Assembly (NCBI GenBank): GCA_030634715.1
Contig: DAOWAG010000077.1
Span: 1-6,482 of the forward strand
Source: Candidatus Aegiribacteria sp.
GTDB lineage: Bacteria; Fermentibacterota; Fermentibacteria; Fermentibacterales; Fermentibacteraceae
DNA: 6,482 nucleotides
Reading direction: 5' to 3'
The notes under the pieces were generated by a model that saw only the letters and a program-made list of their open reading frames with translations, made no database searches and was not told the origin of the DNA. Every line of letters begins with the position of its first letter. Position 1 is the first letter of the stretch. The translations under genes and the position numbers were made by a program. Below are positions 1 to 6,408 of the stretch, in pieces.

Positions 1-494
1 GCATTCTTAGCTGCTTCCATAGTAATTGAAAAATCCTTTTGCGATACATGAAATGAAGGCTCAAGCACGAGGAGCTCTCCACTCTCCTTCTGCATGCTGA
101 ACAGCTGCGAGAAGAAAGAACTTCTGTCCGATACTTCATGCGCAACCGCCGAAGCCAGAACAAAATCAGCTACACTTTCAAGGTCATCAGTATTCAGAGA
201 ATTCTCTTTTGCTACTCTTACTTCGATCCTGTCACTCAAGTTCTTCTTTTTGGCCTTCCTGTAGAGCTTTGAGACCATCTTCTCCTGAATGTCTATGCAG
301 AAAACCTTGCCGCTCGGTCCGACCATCAAAGCCATAGGAAGGCTGAAAAAGCCCATTGCGCACCCCACATCGATAACGGTCATTCCTTCTTCGATGTATG
401 GCGAGAGTATCTTGAACGGGTTCTCGATCAGCCTTCTCAAAGGGCTTGAAAGAAGATGTCCCATCCAGACATGGCAGACATGCTTATCAGACAT
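1..494 (-). CDS. Class I SAM-dependent methyltransferase, N-terminal part (runs off left edge)
   Basis: Reading the minus strand from ATG at 494-492 gives 164 uninterrupted codons up to the window edge, so the C-terminus is missing. An AGGAG (500-504) sits 5 nt before the ATG and supports this start. Residues 40-55 (VIDVGCAMGFFSLPMA) are motif I of the Rossmann-fold methyltransferases, and VFCIDIQ (64-70) is the next strand, ending in the acidic residue (D68) that normally holds the SAM ribose. Later segments match the usual pattern: ADFVLASAVAHEV (about 111-123) resembles motif II, and GELLVLEP (about 139-146) resembles the following strand. The leader CHVWMGHLLSSPLRRL is typical of a common bacterial and archaeal 'methyltransferase domain' family of unknown substrate. 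The middle glycine of the motif I glycine run is replaced by A46. The fold is certain, but the substrate cannot be read from the sequence. It follows the DUF3592 gene on the same strand after 98 bp. Confidence 0.88.
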   Translation of the reverse strand, partial: MSDKHVCHVWMGHLLSSPLRRLIENPFKILSPYIEEGMTVIDVGCAMGFFSLPMALMVGPSGKVFCIDIQEKMVSKLYRKAKKKNLSDRIEVRVAKENSLNTDDLESVADFVLASAVAHEVSDRSSFFSQLFSMQKESGELLVLEPSFHVSQKDFSITMEAAKN

Positions 495-592
495 CACTTC
501 TCCTGTACTATTGTGGTGCTAACCGGATTATCGCTGCGGATCAACCGAATATAACAGAAGAGGCTTCGGTGAAGGCGGTTCTGTTTGAGAGA

Positions 593-1093
593 TCAGAGAA
601 ACTGTATGTCTTCAGGATTTTCCGGATTTACCTTGATTCTGATGGTTGCCCCCTGCTGAAACTGAGCGAGGGCTGTGAGCGGTATGACCTGTTTGTGAGT
701 AATGTCACACGGAGGATGAACAGGTGAATTGACATGCAGTTTGAATGCAATTCTGGGCTGGTTGTTGATGTACGTTCCTGTCTCGCTGAGCTCAAGTATG
801 GTTGCTTCAGCGTCCAGCCAGGTCTTCTCGATCCTCCCTCTTCTTTTATTGGAAAGAATGACCCAGGCAAGGATACCTCCGTTAGTCAGCAGGAACATTC
901 CAGCCATTCCCCAGAAGAAGATGTTTAGCGGATGACCGTCATCTGTTTCTGCCTTCGACGAAACAAGGAATCCAGCGATTATGAAACCAGCGATGACAAC
1001 ACCGAAGATCGCAAATACGCCCCAGTTTATACTTCTTCTCATACCCATTTGTGGATTATAGCTTGAAGTGGGGGAGCTCACCAGACCGTGCAT
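593..1093 (-). CDS. DUF3592-like two-helix membrane protein
   Basis: A 166-aa protein. Residues about 24-45 and 57-81 are strongly hydrophobic and form two membrane helices. A basic stretch (NKRRGR, 82-87) follows TM2 and would be cytoplasmic by the positive-inside rule. A soluble beta-rich tail follows (about 92-166) with the DUF3592-style pattern: an A-x-I-L strand, then [18 protein letters not shown], then a region leading to [23 protein letters not shown] and a final NPEDIQ. The family is widespread in bacteria and its function is unknown. The start is uncertain: ATG at 1093 has AGGGG only 2 nt upstream, and ATGs at codons 16 and 18 lack any ribosome binding site, so the first 15 or so residues may not be real. 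The gene is divergent from gmd, with 59 bp between the start codons. No enzymatic motif is visible. Confidence 0.8.
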   Translation of the reverse strand: MHGLVSSPTSSYNPQMGMRRSINWGVFAIFGVVIAGFIIAGFLVSSKAETDDGHPLNIFFWGMAGMFLLTNGGILAWVILSNKRRGRIEKTWLDAEATILELSETGTYINNQPRIAFKLHVNSPVHPPCDITHKQVIPLTALAQFQQGATIRIKVNPENPEDIQFL

Positions 1094-1152
1094 GTCCCCT
1101 CATTATGTTGTATTGTAATGTTGTGGTTTATACAGATTCAGATGGAGAAATA
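1094..1152. promoter_or_regulatory. Divergent control region between the DUF3592 gene and gmd
   Basis: All signals for both divergent genes must fit in these 59 bp or overlap the coding regions. On the plus strand a weak sigma70-like pair is visible: TTGTAT (1108-1113) and TATACA (1129-1134) with a short 15-bp spacer, followed by the gmd ribosome binding site. On the minus strand TACAAT (1112-1117) is a good -10 match but has no convincing -35. A direct repeat ATGTTGT occurs at 1105-1111 and 1118-1124 with a 13-bp period. The promoter assignment is inferred from consensus likeness only. Confidence 0.3.
1144..1147 (+). promoter_or_regulatory. Ribosome binding site that sets the gmd start
   Basis: GGAG lies 5 nt before ATG 1153. 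The reading frame stays open upstream to 1051, but that extension would overlap the divergent DUF3592 gene and lacks Rossmann-fold residues. The ribosome binding site and the immediate MKKALITG beta-strand both favour 1153. Confidence 0.75.
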
Positions 1153-2139
1153 ATGAAAAAGGCACTGATAACTGGAATTACGGGTCAGGATGGCTCCTAC
1201 CTTGCAGAGCTGCTTATTGGCAAAGGATATGAAGTACACGGGATAGTGAGGCGGTCAAGCAGTTTCAACCGCGAACGAATAGAACATCTAATCCAGAATC
1301 CTGACGTGTACAGGAATGTACTGTTCCTTCATTACGGAGATATGACAGACTCCAGCGCCATTAACCGAATACTGGAAAAGATCGGACCGGATGAGATCTA
1401 TAATCTTGCCGCGCAGAGCCATGTTCGCATATCATTCGACATGCCCGAGTACACCGGTGATGTTGACGGTATTGGTGTTACAAGACTCCTGGATGCCATA
1501 AGAGAGGTTGGCCTTGTCAGTGAATGCAAGTTCTACCAGGCCTCCACCAGCGAGATGTTCGGGTCTTCTCCTCCACCTCAGAGTGAAGAGACTCCTTTCC
1601 ATCCCAGAAGTCCCTACGCAGCTGCTAAACTCTACGCTCACTGGATGGTGGTAAACTACAGGCAGGGTTACGGACTGCATGCGTCCAGCGGAATTCTGTT
1701 CAATCATGAATCTCCAAGAAGGGGTAGGAACTTCGTCACCCGCAAGGTTGCCACAGCGGCCGCACGGATTAAAATAGGTCTACAGGACCAGCTTGCCCTC
1801 GGAAACCTTGACGCAAAAAGAGACTGGGGACACGCTAAAGATTACGTTCGAGCTATGTATCTTATGCTGCAGCAGCCCACAGGTGATGACTTTGTCATAG
1901 CTACCGGAGAGACTCATTCCATCAGAGATCTCCTGGATATCGCTTTCGGAAGTCTGGAACTCGATTGGGAGAAATTTGTTAAGGTTGATGAAAGATATTT
2001 CCGACCAACTGAAGTGGATATACTTAGGGGTGACGCGTCCAAGGCAAAGAAGATCCTTGGATGGGAAGCGGAGATAGGTTTTGAGGAAATGGTCAATGAA
2101 CTTGTTGACTGTGAGATGAATCTTCTCAAGACAACGTAG
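1153..2139 (+). CDS. gmd: GDP-mannose 4,6-dehydratase
   Basis: A 328-aa member of the extended short-chain dehydrogenase family. It converts GDP-mannose to GDP-4-keto-6-deoxymannose in the cytoplasm using bound NADP, the first committed step toward GDP-fucose, GDP-rhamnose and related sugars for surface glycans. Visible motifs are the N-terminal nucleotide-binding loop [11 protein letters not shown] (7-17); R33-R34 with [12 protein letters not shown], a Gmd signature at the NADP phosphate; NLAAQSHV (84-91); STSEMFG with catalytic T132 and E134; and [12 protein letters not shown] with Y155 and K159. The substrate-binding part carries [18 protein letters not shown] (181-198) and [20 protein letters not shown] (217-236). 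The length is slightly shorter than E. coli Gmd but normal for many bacteria. Its usual partner (fcl/wcaG or rmd) is not in the window: the next gene is an unrelated protease, so the second step must be encoded elsewhere. Confidence 0.96.
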   Translation: MKKALITGITGQDGSYLAELLIGKGYEVHGIVRRSSSFNRERIEHLIQNPDVYRNVLFLHYGDMTDSSAINRILEKIGPDEIYNLAAQSHVRISFDMPEYTGDVDGIGVTRLLDAIREVGLVSECKFYQASTSEMFGSSPPPQSEETPFHPRSPYAAAKLYAHWMVVNYRQGYGLHASSGILFNHESPRRGRNFVTRKVATAAARIKIGLQDQLALGNLDAKRDWGHAKDYVRAMYLMLQQPTGDDFVIATGETHSIRDLLDIAFGSLELDWEKFVKVDERYFRPTEVDILRGDASKAKKILGWEAEIGFEEMVNELVDCEMNLLKTT

Positions 2140-2196
2140 GTCTGAAGATGGCAATATTCTAGGCTCTTTTCAAAGGAGAGATAATACATTATAGTT

Positions 2197-2224
2197 TTGC
2201 TAGGAATATGATCTGTCCTAGATT
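2197..2224 (+). promoter_or_regulatory. Putative promoter of the C25 protease gene with an embedded palindrome
   Basis: TTGCTA (2197-2202) and TAGATT (2219-2224) form a sigma70-like pair with a 16-bp spacer, each matching the consensus at four of six positions. Transcription would begin near 2231, giving a leader of about 30 nt that contains the GAGGAG ribosome binding site (2248-2253, 6 nt before ATG 2260). An inverted repeat, CTAGGA (2200-2205) and TCCTAG (2216-2221), overlaps both elements and could be an operator. It could also be a weak hairpin ending the gmd transcript, although the ATTTTC after it is a poor U-tract. Assigned by consensus only. Confidence 0.35.
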
Positions 2225-2259
2225 TTCAATAATTCCAATTAACAATAGAGGAGAATAAT

Positions 2260-4290
2260 ATGAAACTTGTGCTGCCTCTTATCCTTGCAGTCTGTATGTT
2301 CGCGACGGCGGGAGAACTCACTTTCAGCTACGATATCTCTCTTGAGGATGTCGAAATGTCGACATTCGAGGGTTACGATTTCCCGCTGATTGAGAACGGC
2401 TACTCCACATTTGAAGACGGATACCCCAACCTTCCAGGAGTTGCATACTCCTTCGTGCTTCCACAGGGTACTACTCTTGGCGATGTGACAGTTCAGATAA
2501 ATGAAATCCAGAGAATTGAAGGAAACTGGGATATCGACCCGGTTAGGTCCTGTCGCTTGAACGAGGCACTGGGTCTTCGAATTTTCAATTCCGATGTTTA
2601 CGGATCAGACGATGTCTTTCCCTCGGAATCCGCTCTGTTCATGCATAGCGGGAACAAATCCGGTTTCCGCCTGGGAAACTTCACCTATGTTCCATTTCAG
2701 TACAGACCTCTCAGCAGAGAGCTTTACTTAATTACATCAGCATCCATAACAGTAACTTACTCTGAAGATGCCTCCGTCAGAATGCTCTCACTTACAGATC
2801 AGCAGATAACAGTCGCTGAAAATGGTCTGAGGAATATCGTTTCCAACCCCGAGATGCTTAACCAGTGGGCTCCTTCCTTAAGCGTCGGAACTGATGGTCC
2901 GGGCTGGATAGTAATTGCTGCCCCCTCATACGAAACAATGCTTGAGCCTCTCGTTACTCACAGGACCAGCACCACCGGTGCTGCGGCATTTGTCTCACTT
3001 GACTGGATCTACGCCAACTACACCGGATATGATACCCAGGAGCAGATCAGGAACTACCTGATCGACAGGTTCGAGAACTACGGTCTTGTCTACGCTCTTA
3101 TCGTTGGTGACTTCGGCCCAACTACAAGGATTTCAAAGCTTTCACTCTCGGGAAATACTCTTAATTCCGTAACCGATCTCTACTACTCCGATCTCGATGG
3201 TACATGGGATGCTGACAATGACCATCAATACGGCGAATACGGTGACGGTATTGATTACTATTCCGACATCTACGTTGGAAGATTCAGTTCCGATTATGCT
3301 CCAAGAGTTGAAAGAATGATTGAAAGAACTCTGGCCTACGAACAGGCACCTACCGCAGGAGACTGGCAGAAGACTTCTCTTCTCATTGGCGCGTTGCTCT
3401 GGCCTCCGTACGGTGGAGATGTCGTATGTGACTTAATTGCACAGCGAATCCCAAGCGACTGGACCATTCATAAGCTCTATGAGACCTCTTCCGGACATCC
3501 CAATAATCAGATCGATCTTCTTAATGCCGGTGTCTCTTTCTGCGAGCCTACCGGACATGGTGCCACAAACGGTATCTACTGGTACTACGCACCGGACAAC
3601 ATGATAACCAATTACAATTACACCAACCTCACGAACATTGATATGCTGACAGTGTTTTCATCCATAACATGTCTCGCAGGTAAGATCAGCGCGGGATGCC
3701 TGGCTGAAAAACTGATGTACCTTGAAACAGGTGGTGCTGTAGCTGTAATGTTTAACTCTGACAACGGATGGGGACTTCCTCCCAATTTAGGACCTTCCGA
3801 GGTTCTGGAGATCTGCATTTCCGACCAGCTGTTTACATACGAGGAGCATGAAATCGGAGTGATGCATTCACTCGCGAAAGATCAGATGAGGGCCGGACCC
3901 CATGTCACACTGGAAGAATGGGTACTTCAGGAGCATAATCTTCTCGGAGACCCGGCACTTCTCTTTATACCCGGATACTTTGGTATTGAAGACGGACCGG
4001 AAATGGATATTCTTCTTCCAACACTTTCAGCTCCCACTCCCAACCCATCGGTTGGAAATTGCTCAATCGCTTTCGATATGCCTGTTTCCGGCAATGCTGA
4101 GATAACAGTGTATGACCTCAGCGGAAGAGCAGTGGCAACCGTACTCAGTGGAACGCTGAACGCGGGATCAGGTTCCGTAGCGTTTGACGGAAGAGACAAT
4201 TCCGGCAATCAGCTGCCATCCGGATGTTACACAGTTGTAATGACTGGTACTGCCGGTGCGGCTTCTACGAGAATGATGATAATCAGATAG
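2260..4290 (+). CDS. Secreted peptidase C25 (gingipain-family) cysteine protease with C-terminal FlgD-Ig/sorting-like domain
   Basis: A 676-aa exported cysteine protease with a caspase-like fold. Residues 1-18 form a signal peptide (hydrophobic core LVLPLILAVCMFATAG). Residues about 20-200 resemble the C25 propeptide, beta-rich with the phrase YPNLPGVAYSFVLPQG (55-70). The catalytic domain covers about 215-575: GWIVIAAPSY; YALIVGDFG (278-286); an acidic, probably calcium-binding stretch D311-D320; DIYVGRFSS (336-344); the catalytic histidine H433 in EPTGHG; the catalytic cysteine C471 in SSITCLAG followed by CLAEKLM; GGAVAVMFNS; and the family-typical LLGDPALLF near its end. Residues about 588-676 form an Ig-like tail that begins APTPNPS, contains VYDLSGR and LPSGCY, and ends in a short basic MMIIR. 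This is the style of FlgD-Ig and type IX (Por) sorting domains. Tail cleavage and surface attachment are inferred. The gene appears to be a single transcription unit, with its own ribosome binding site and a strong terminator. Substrate specificity (Arg, Lys or other) cannot be read. Confidence 0.93.
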   Translation: MKLVLPLILAVCMFATAGELTFSYDISLEDVEMSTFEGYDFPLIENGYSTFEDGYPNLPGVAYSFVLPQGTTLGDVTVQINEIQRIEGNWDIDPVRSCRLNEALGLRIFNSDVYGSDDVFPSESALFMHSGNKSGFRLGNFTYVPFQYRPLSRELYLITSASITVTYSEDASVRMLSLTDQQITVAENGLRNIVSNPEMLNQWAPSLSVGTDGPGWIVIAAPSYETMLEPLVTHRTSTTGAAAFVSLDWIYANYTGYDTQEQIRNYLIDRFENYGLVYALIVGDFGPTTRISKLSLSGNTLNSVTDLYYSDLDGTWDADNDHQYGEYGDGIDYYSDIYVGRFSSDYAPRVERMIERTLAYEQAPTAGDWQKTSLLIGALLWPPYGGDVVCDLIAQRIPSDWTIHKLYETSSGHPNNQIDLLNAGVSFCEPTGHGATNGIYWYYAPDNMITNYNYTNLTNIDMLTVFSSITCLAGKISAGCLAEKLMYLETGGAVAVMFNSDNGWGLPPNLGPSEVLEICISDQLFTYEEHEIGVMHSLAKDQMRAGPHVTLEEWVLQEHNLLGDPALLFIPGYFGIEDGPEMDILLPTLSAPTPNPSVGNCSIAFDMPVSGNAEITVYDLSGRAVATVLSGTLNAGSGSVAFDGRDNSGNQLPSGCYTVVMTGTAGAASTRMMIIR

Positions 4291-4310
4291 GTATATACTG
4301 TTCAAAACAG

Positions 4311-4338
4311 GCGGGGCGGTTAAATCCGCCCCGCTTTT
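4311..4338. terminator. Bidirectional intrinsic terminator between the C25 protease gene and fhs
   Basis: A perfect 9-bp GC-only stem, GCGGGGCGG (4311-4319) and CCGCCCCGC (4326-4334), with a 6-nt loop, is followed by TTTTATTT. It lies 20 bp after the protease stop. Read on the minus strand, the hairpin is followed by CTGTTTTG, a weaker T-rich tail. It sits 13 bp past the fhs stop, so it can serve both convergent genes. Confidence 0.92.
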
Positions 4339-4351
4339 ATTTACGGCAATC

Positions 4352-6028
4352 TCAGAAGAGTCCTTTGATGTTGCCTTCGGCATCTATATCCATTCGGAGA
4401 GCTGCAGGTTCCTCGGGCAATCCCGGCATTCGCATAATATCTCCTGTAATAGGAACAAGGTAACCAGCTCCAGCAGATATCTCAATCTCCCTGACTGTTA
4501 CAACGAAATCCTTCGGTCTGCCAAGCAATCTCGGATTATCTGAGAGCGACTTGTGGGTTTTAGCGATGCATACGGGAAGCTTGTCGTAACCCTTCTTTTT
4601 GATAGTCCGCAGATCCTTTTTTGCGAGTTTTGTGAAATCTATGTATTCAGCCCCGTATATTTCCCTCGCTATTATTCCAATTTTTTCCTCAACACCAAGG
4701 TTCCAGTCATAGAGAGGTTTGAAGGTTCCGCTGCAATCTCTCGCATTCTCAATTACGAGAGAAGCTATTTCCTCCATCCCTTTTCCGCCGTTGACGAATC
4801 CGTCTCCAACTGCAGCGGGTACACCCCTTTTGCCGCAGCTATCAAGAATCACCTGCAGTTCTTCGTCGGTGTCTCCGAGAAATCTGTTCACACATACCAC
4901 TGAGGGAAGACCGAATTTTCCAATATTCTCGAGATGCTTCTCCATGTTGGGCAGCCCGGCGGCGACAGCATCCGGATTGGGGATCGAAAGATCCTTCTTC
5001 TTTATGCTCCCATGCATTTTCAGCGCGCGGCAGGTTACAACAAGTACAACAAGACTGGGGCAGAGATTGCCGTACGGACAGGCTATATCAAAAAACTTCT
5101 CCGCTCCGAGATCAAAACCGAATCCGGCTTCTGTTATTGCCCAATCGGAGAAAGCGACTGACATTTGCGTAGCGAGTATTGAATTACACCCATGAGCGAT
5201 ATTGGCGAATGGGCCGCAATGAACAAAAGCAGGATTGCCTTCCAGTGTCTGAACAAGGTTCGGTTTGATGGCGTCTTTAAGAAGCATTGCTATTGCGCCC
5301 GAAACACCCAATGTCTTCGCGGTAATCTCCTGCATGTCATACGTGAGACCTATGAAGATTCTGTCTACTTTTCTTTTAATATCCTCAAGATTGTTTGAAA
5401 GAGAAAGGATAGCCATTATCTCGCTTGCAGCGGTAATGTCGAAACCGGATTCCCGCGGAACCCCCTGGGTTCTGCCGCCAAGCCCGATAATCACGTCCCT
5501 CAGAGATCTGTCGTTCATGTCGAGAACCCGTTTGAAGCTGATGGTTCTGGGGTCCAGTCGGGATGGATTTCCCTTGTGAAGGTGGTTGTCTATTGTCGCG
5601 GCGAGAAGGCTATTGGCTGATGTAATCGCATGGAGATCCCCTGTAAAATGAAGATTAATGTCTTCCATCGGGATGATCTGCGAATACCCGCCTCCAGCAG
5701 CACCGCCCTTTATTCCGAATATGGGTCCCAGAGATGGTTCACGTACGGCGCAGCTGACCGATTCACCCAGCCTGGCCAATCCCTGCGTAAGCCCTATTGT
5801 TGTGGTGGTTTTACCCTCACCCGCGGGAGTGGGTGTAATGGCGGACACCAGAACAAGTTTCCCGAATCCTTTTCGCTTCTTCTCCAGAGTATCAAGATGC
5901 ACTTTCGCCTTGTCCTGGCCGTAGAGATCCAGATCTTCCACTGAAAGTCCCAGCTGTTTCGCAATTTCAACAACAGGACGCGGGGTGACTTCTCGCGCTA
6001 TCTCGATACTGCTCGGAAATGAATTCAC
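4352..6028 (-). CDS. fhs: Formate-tetrahydrofolate ligase (10-formyl-THF synthetase)
   Basis: A 558-aa cytoplasmic enzyme of normal family length that joins formate to tetrahydrofolate using ATP to give 10-formyl-THF. This feeds purine and formyl-Met-tRNA synthesis and, in acetogens and some fermenters, the methyl branch of the Wood-Ljungdahl pathway or its reverse. Motifs seen are the ATP loop TPTPAGEGKTT (65-75); the two family signatures, with REPSLGPIFGIKGGAAGGG (96-114) and HFTGDLHAITSANSLLAA (127-144); and the typical start IEIAREVTPRPVVEIA. The start is GTG at 6028, with GGAGGAG (6033-6039) 4 nt upstream; an in-frame ATG is absent nearby. It lies 15 bp downstream of a 76-aa gene and is probably cotranscribed with it. 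No folD or other folate genes are in view, so its direction in metabolism cannot be decided from this window. Confidence 0.97.
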   Translation of the reverse strand: MNSFPSSIEIAREVTPRPVVEIAKQLGLSVEDLDLYGQDKAKVHLDTLEKKRKGFGKLVLVSAITPTPAGEGKTTTTIGLTQGLARLGESVSCAVREPSLGPIFGIKGGAAGGGYSQIIPMEDINLHFTGDLHAITSANSLLAATIDNHLHKGNPSRLDPRTISFKRVLDMNDRSLRDVIIGLGGRTQGVPRESGFDITAASEIMAILSLSNNLEDIKRKVDRIFIGLTYDMQEITAKTLGVSGAIAMLLKDAIKPNLVQTLEGNPAFVHCGPFANIAHGCNSILATQMSVAFSDWAITEAGFGFDLGAEKFFDIACPYGNLCPSLVVLVVTCRALKMHGSIKKKDLSIPNPDAVAAGLPNMEKHLENIGKFGLPSVVCVNRFLGDTDEELQVILDSCGKRGVPAAVGDGFVNGGKGMEEIASLVIENARDCSGTFKPLYDWNLGVEEKIGIIAREIYGAEYIDFTKLAKKDLRTIKKKGYDKLPVCIAKTHKSLSDNPRLLGRPKDFVVTVREIEISAGAGYLVPITGDIMRMPGLPEEPAALRMDIDAEGNIKGLF

Positions 6029-6032
6029 TTTT

Positions 6033-6039
6033 CTCCTCC
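6033..6039 (-). promoter_or_regulatory. Strong ribosome binding site fixing the GTG start of fhs
   Basis: On the minus strand GGAGGAG is followed by AAAA and the GTG start codon at 6028-6026. The whole site lies inside the 15-bp gap after the stop of the upstream small gene, which suggests translational coupling. Confidence 0.75.
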
Positions 6040-6043
6040 GTAT

Positions 6044-6274
6044 TCAGAATCCGTTAGTGCTGATTTTCTCCTGAGGCTCTATTTCTATTCTCTCTATTTC
6101 AGGGGTTACAACTTCTTCCAGCACTCCGCCAGGAGGCAGGCCAAAACCTTTCCGGGGATAGACTCTGTAAATCATGCACTCATTCTTCTTTCCAGATACA
6201 ATGCAGAACGATTCACCGGAGCTCTTCGCCCTGGCAGCTGCTTCACTTCTTGCGGCATCAAGATTTTCGTGCAT
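6044..6274 (-). CDS. Small conserved-looking hypothetical protein upstream of fhs (76 aa)
   Basis: I do not recognise this protein. The start chosen is ATG 6274, which has AAGGA 7 nt upstream. A longer frame from a TTG at 6331 has no usable spacing to a ribosome binding site and would run through the putative promoter. The product is soluble, with no signal peptide or membrane segment. It has a predicted alanine-rich helix (about 3-19: ENLDAARSEAAARAKSS), a probable beta-hairpin (about 21-39, ESFCIVSGKKNECMIYRVY), a Pro-Gly turn (GFGLPPGG, 43-50), and an acidic tail with alternating residues (IERIEIEP). Two cysteines (C24, C33) flank the hairpin turn. The 15-bp spacing to fhs suggests an operon. 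A role in one-carbon metabolism would be inference by neighbourhood only, and simple read-through is equally possible. Confidence 0.7.
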   Translation of the reverse strand: MHENLDAARSEAAARAKSSGESFCIVSGKKNECMIYRVYPRKGFGLPPGGVLEEVVTPEIERIEIEPQEKISTNGF

Positions 6275-6302
6275 AATGTAATCCTTTCCTTCCGGTATGA
6301 GC

Positions 6303-6331
6303 AGTATTACTGACAGAATGGTTTTTAGCAA
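6303..6331 (-). promoter_or_regulatory. Putative promoter for the small gene and fhs
   Basis: On the minus strand TTGCTA (6331-6326) and AATACT (6308-6303) are separated by 17 bp, each matching the sigma70 consensus at four of six positions. The implied leader is about 20 nt and contains the GGAAAGGA ribosome binding site of the 76-aa gene. The -35 hexamer is identical to that proposed for the C25 protease gene. Assigned by consensus likeness only. Confidence 0.4.
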
Positions 6332-6346
6332 CTCCGGATAGAGAGA

Positions 6347-6376
6347 GAAGGGGAAGGCTTTTCTGCCTTCCCCTTC
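6347..6376 (-). terminator. Hairpin with 12-bp perfect stem, probable terminator of the right-edge gene
   Basis: GAAGGGGAAGGC (6347-6358) pairs perfectly with GCCTTCCCCTTC (6365-6376) around a 6-nt loop. Read on the minus strand, it lies 32 bp after the stop of the right-edge gene and just before the promoter of the next unit, the expected place for a terminator. The tract after it is TCTCTCTATCC, pyrimidine-rich rather than a clean U-run, so termination may be partial or factor-assisted. Confidence 0.6.
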
Positions 6377-6408
6377 GGTTGGAGGGAGGGTGGAGTGTGT
6401 TCGCGCAT

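Noticed and set aside
555..583. Symmetric structure CAGAA-N4-CTTC-N3-GAAG-N4-TTCTG between the DUF3592 and methyltransferase genes
   Set aside because: The two short stems are split by a 4x4 internal loop, and the tail on the minus strand (TTATATT) is not a U-run. It is too weak to call a terminator, so whether the two minus-strand genes are cotranscribed stays open.
289..727. Plus-strand open frames of 77 and 93 codons across the methyltransferase start and DUF3592 end
   Set aside because: They run antisense to well-supported minus-strand genes and show low-complexity, non-protein-like composition.
1051..1152. N-terminal extension of gmd to an earlier in-frame start
   Set aside because: It would overlap the divergent DUF3592 gene, has no ribosome binding site, and adds residues before the Rossmann strand that always begins Gmd proteins. 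ATG 1153 has GGAG at the right distance.
2164..2180. Small hairpin CTCTTTTCAAAGGAGAG after gmd as a terminator or leader element
   Set aside because: Its seven pairs include two G-U pairs around a 3-nt loop, and no T-run follows directly. This is likely chance in a purine/pyrimidine-rich stretch.
4553..5944. Several plus-strand open frames of 68 to 158 codons opposite fhs
   Set aside because: They lie entirely antisense to a full-length conserved enzyme, lack ribosome binding sites and domain-like patterns, and have compositions expected of shadow frames.
6275..6331. Longer 95-aa version of the small gene from TTG 6331, with a hydrophobic leader
   Set aside because: The TTG directly abuts the only GGAG, with no spacing, and the extension overlaps a promoter-like pair. 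ATG 6274 has a well-placed AAGGA. The apparent leader lacks a charged start typical of a signal peptide.
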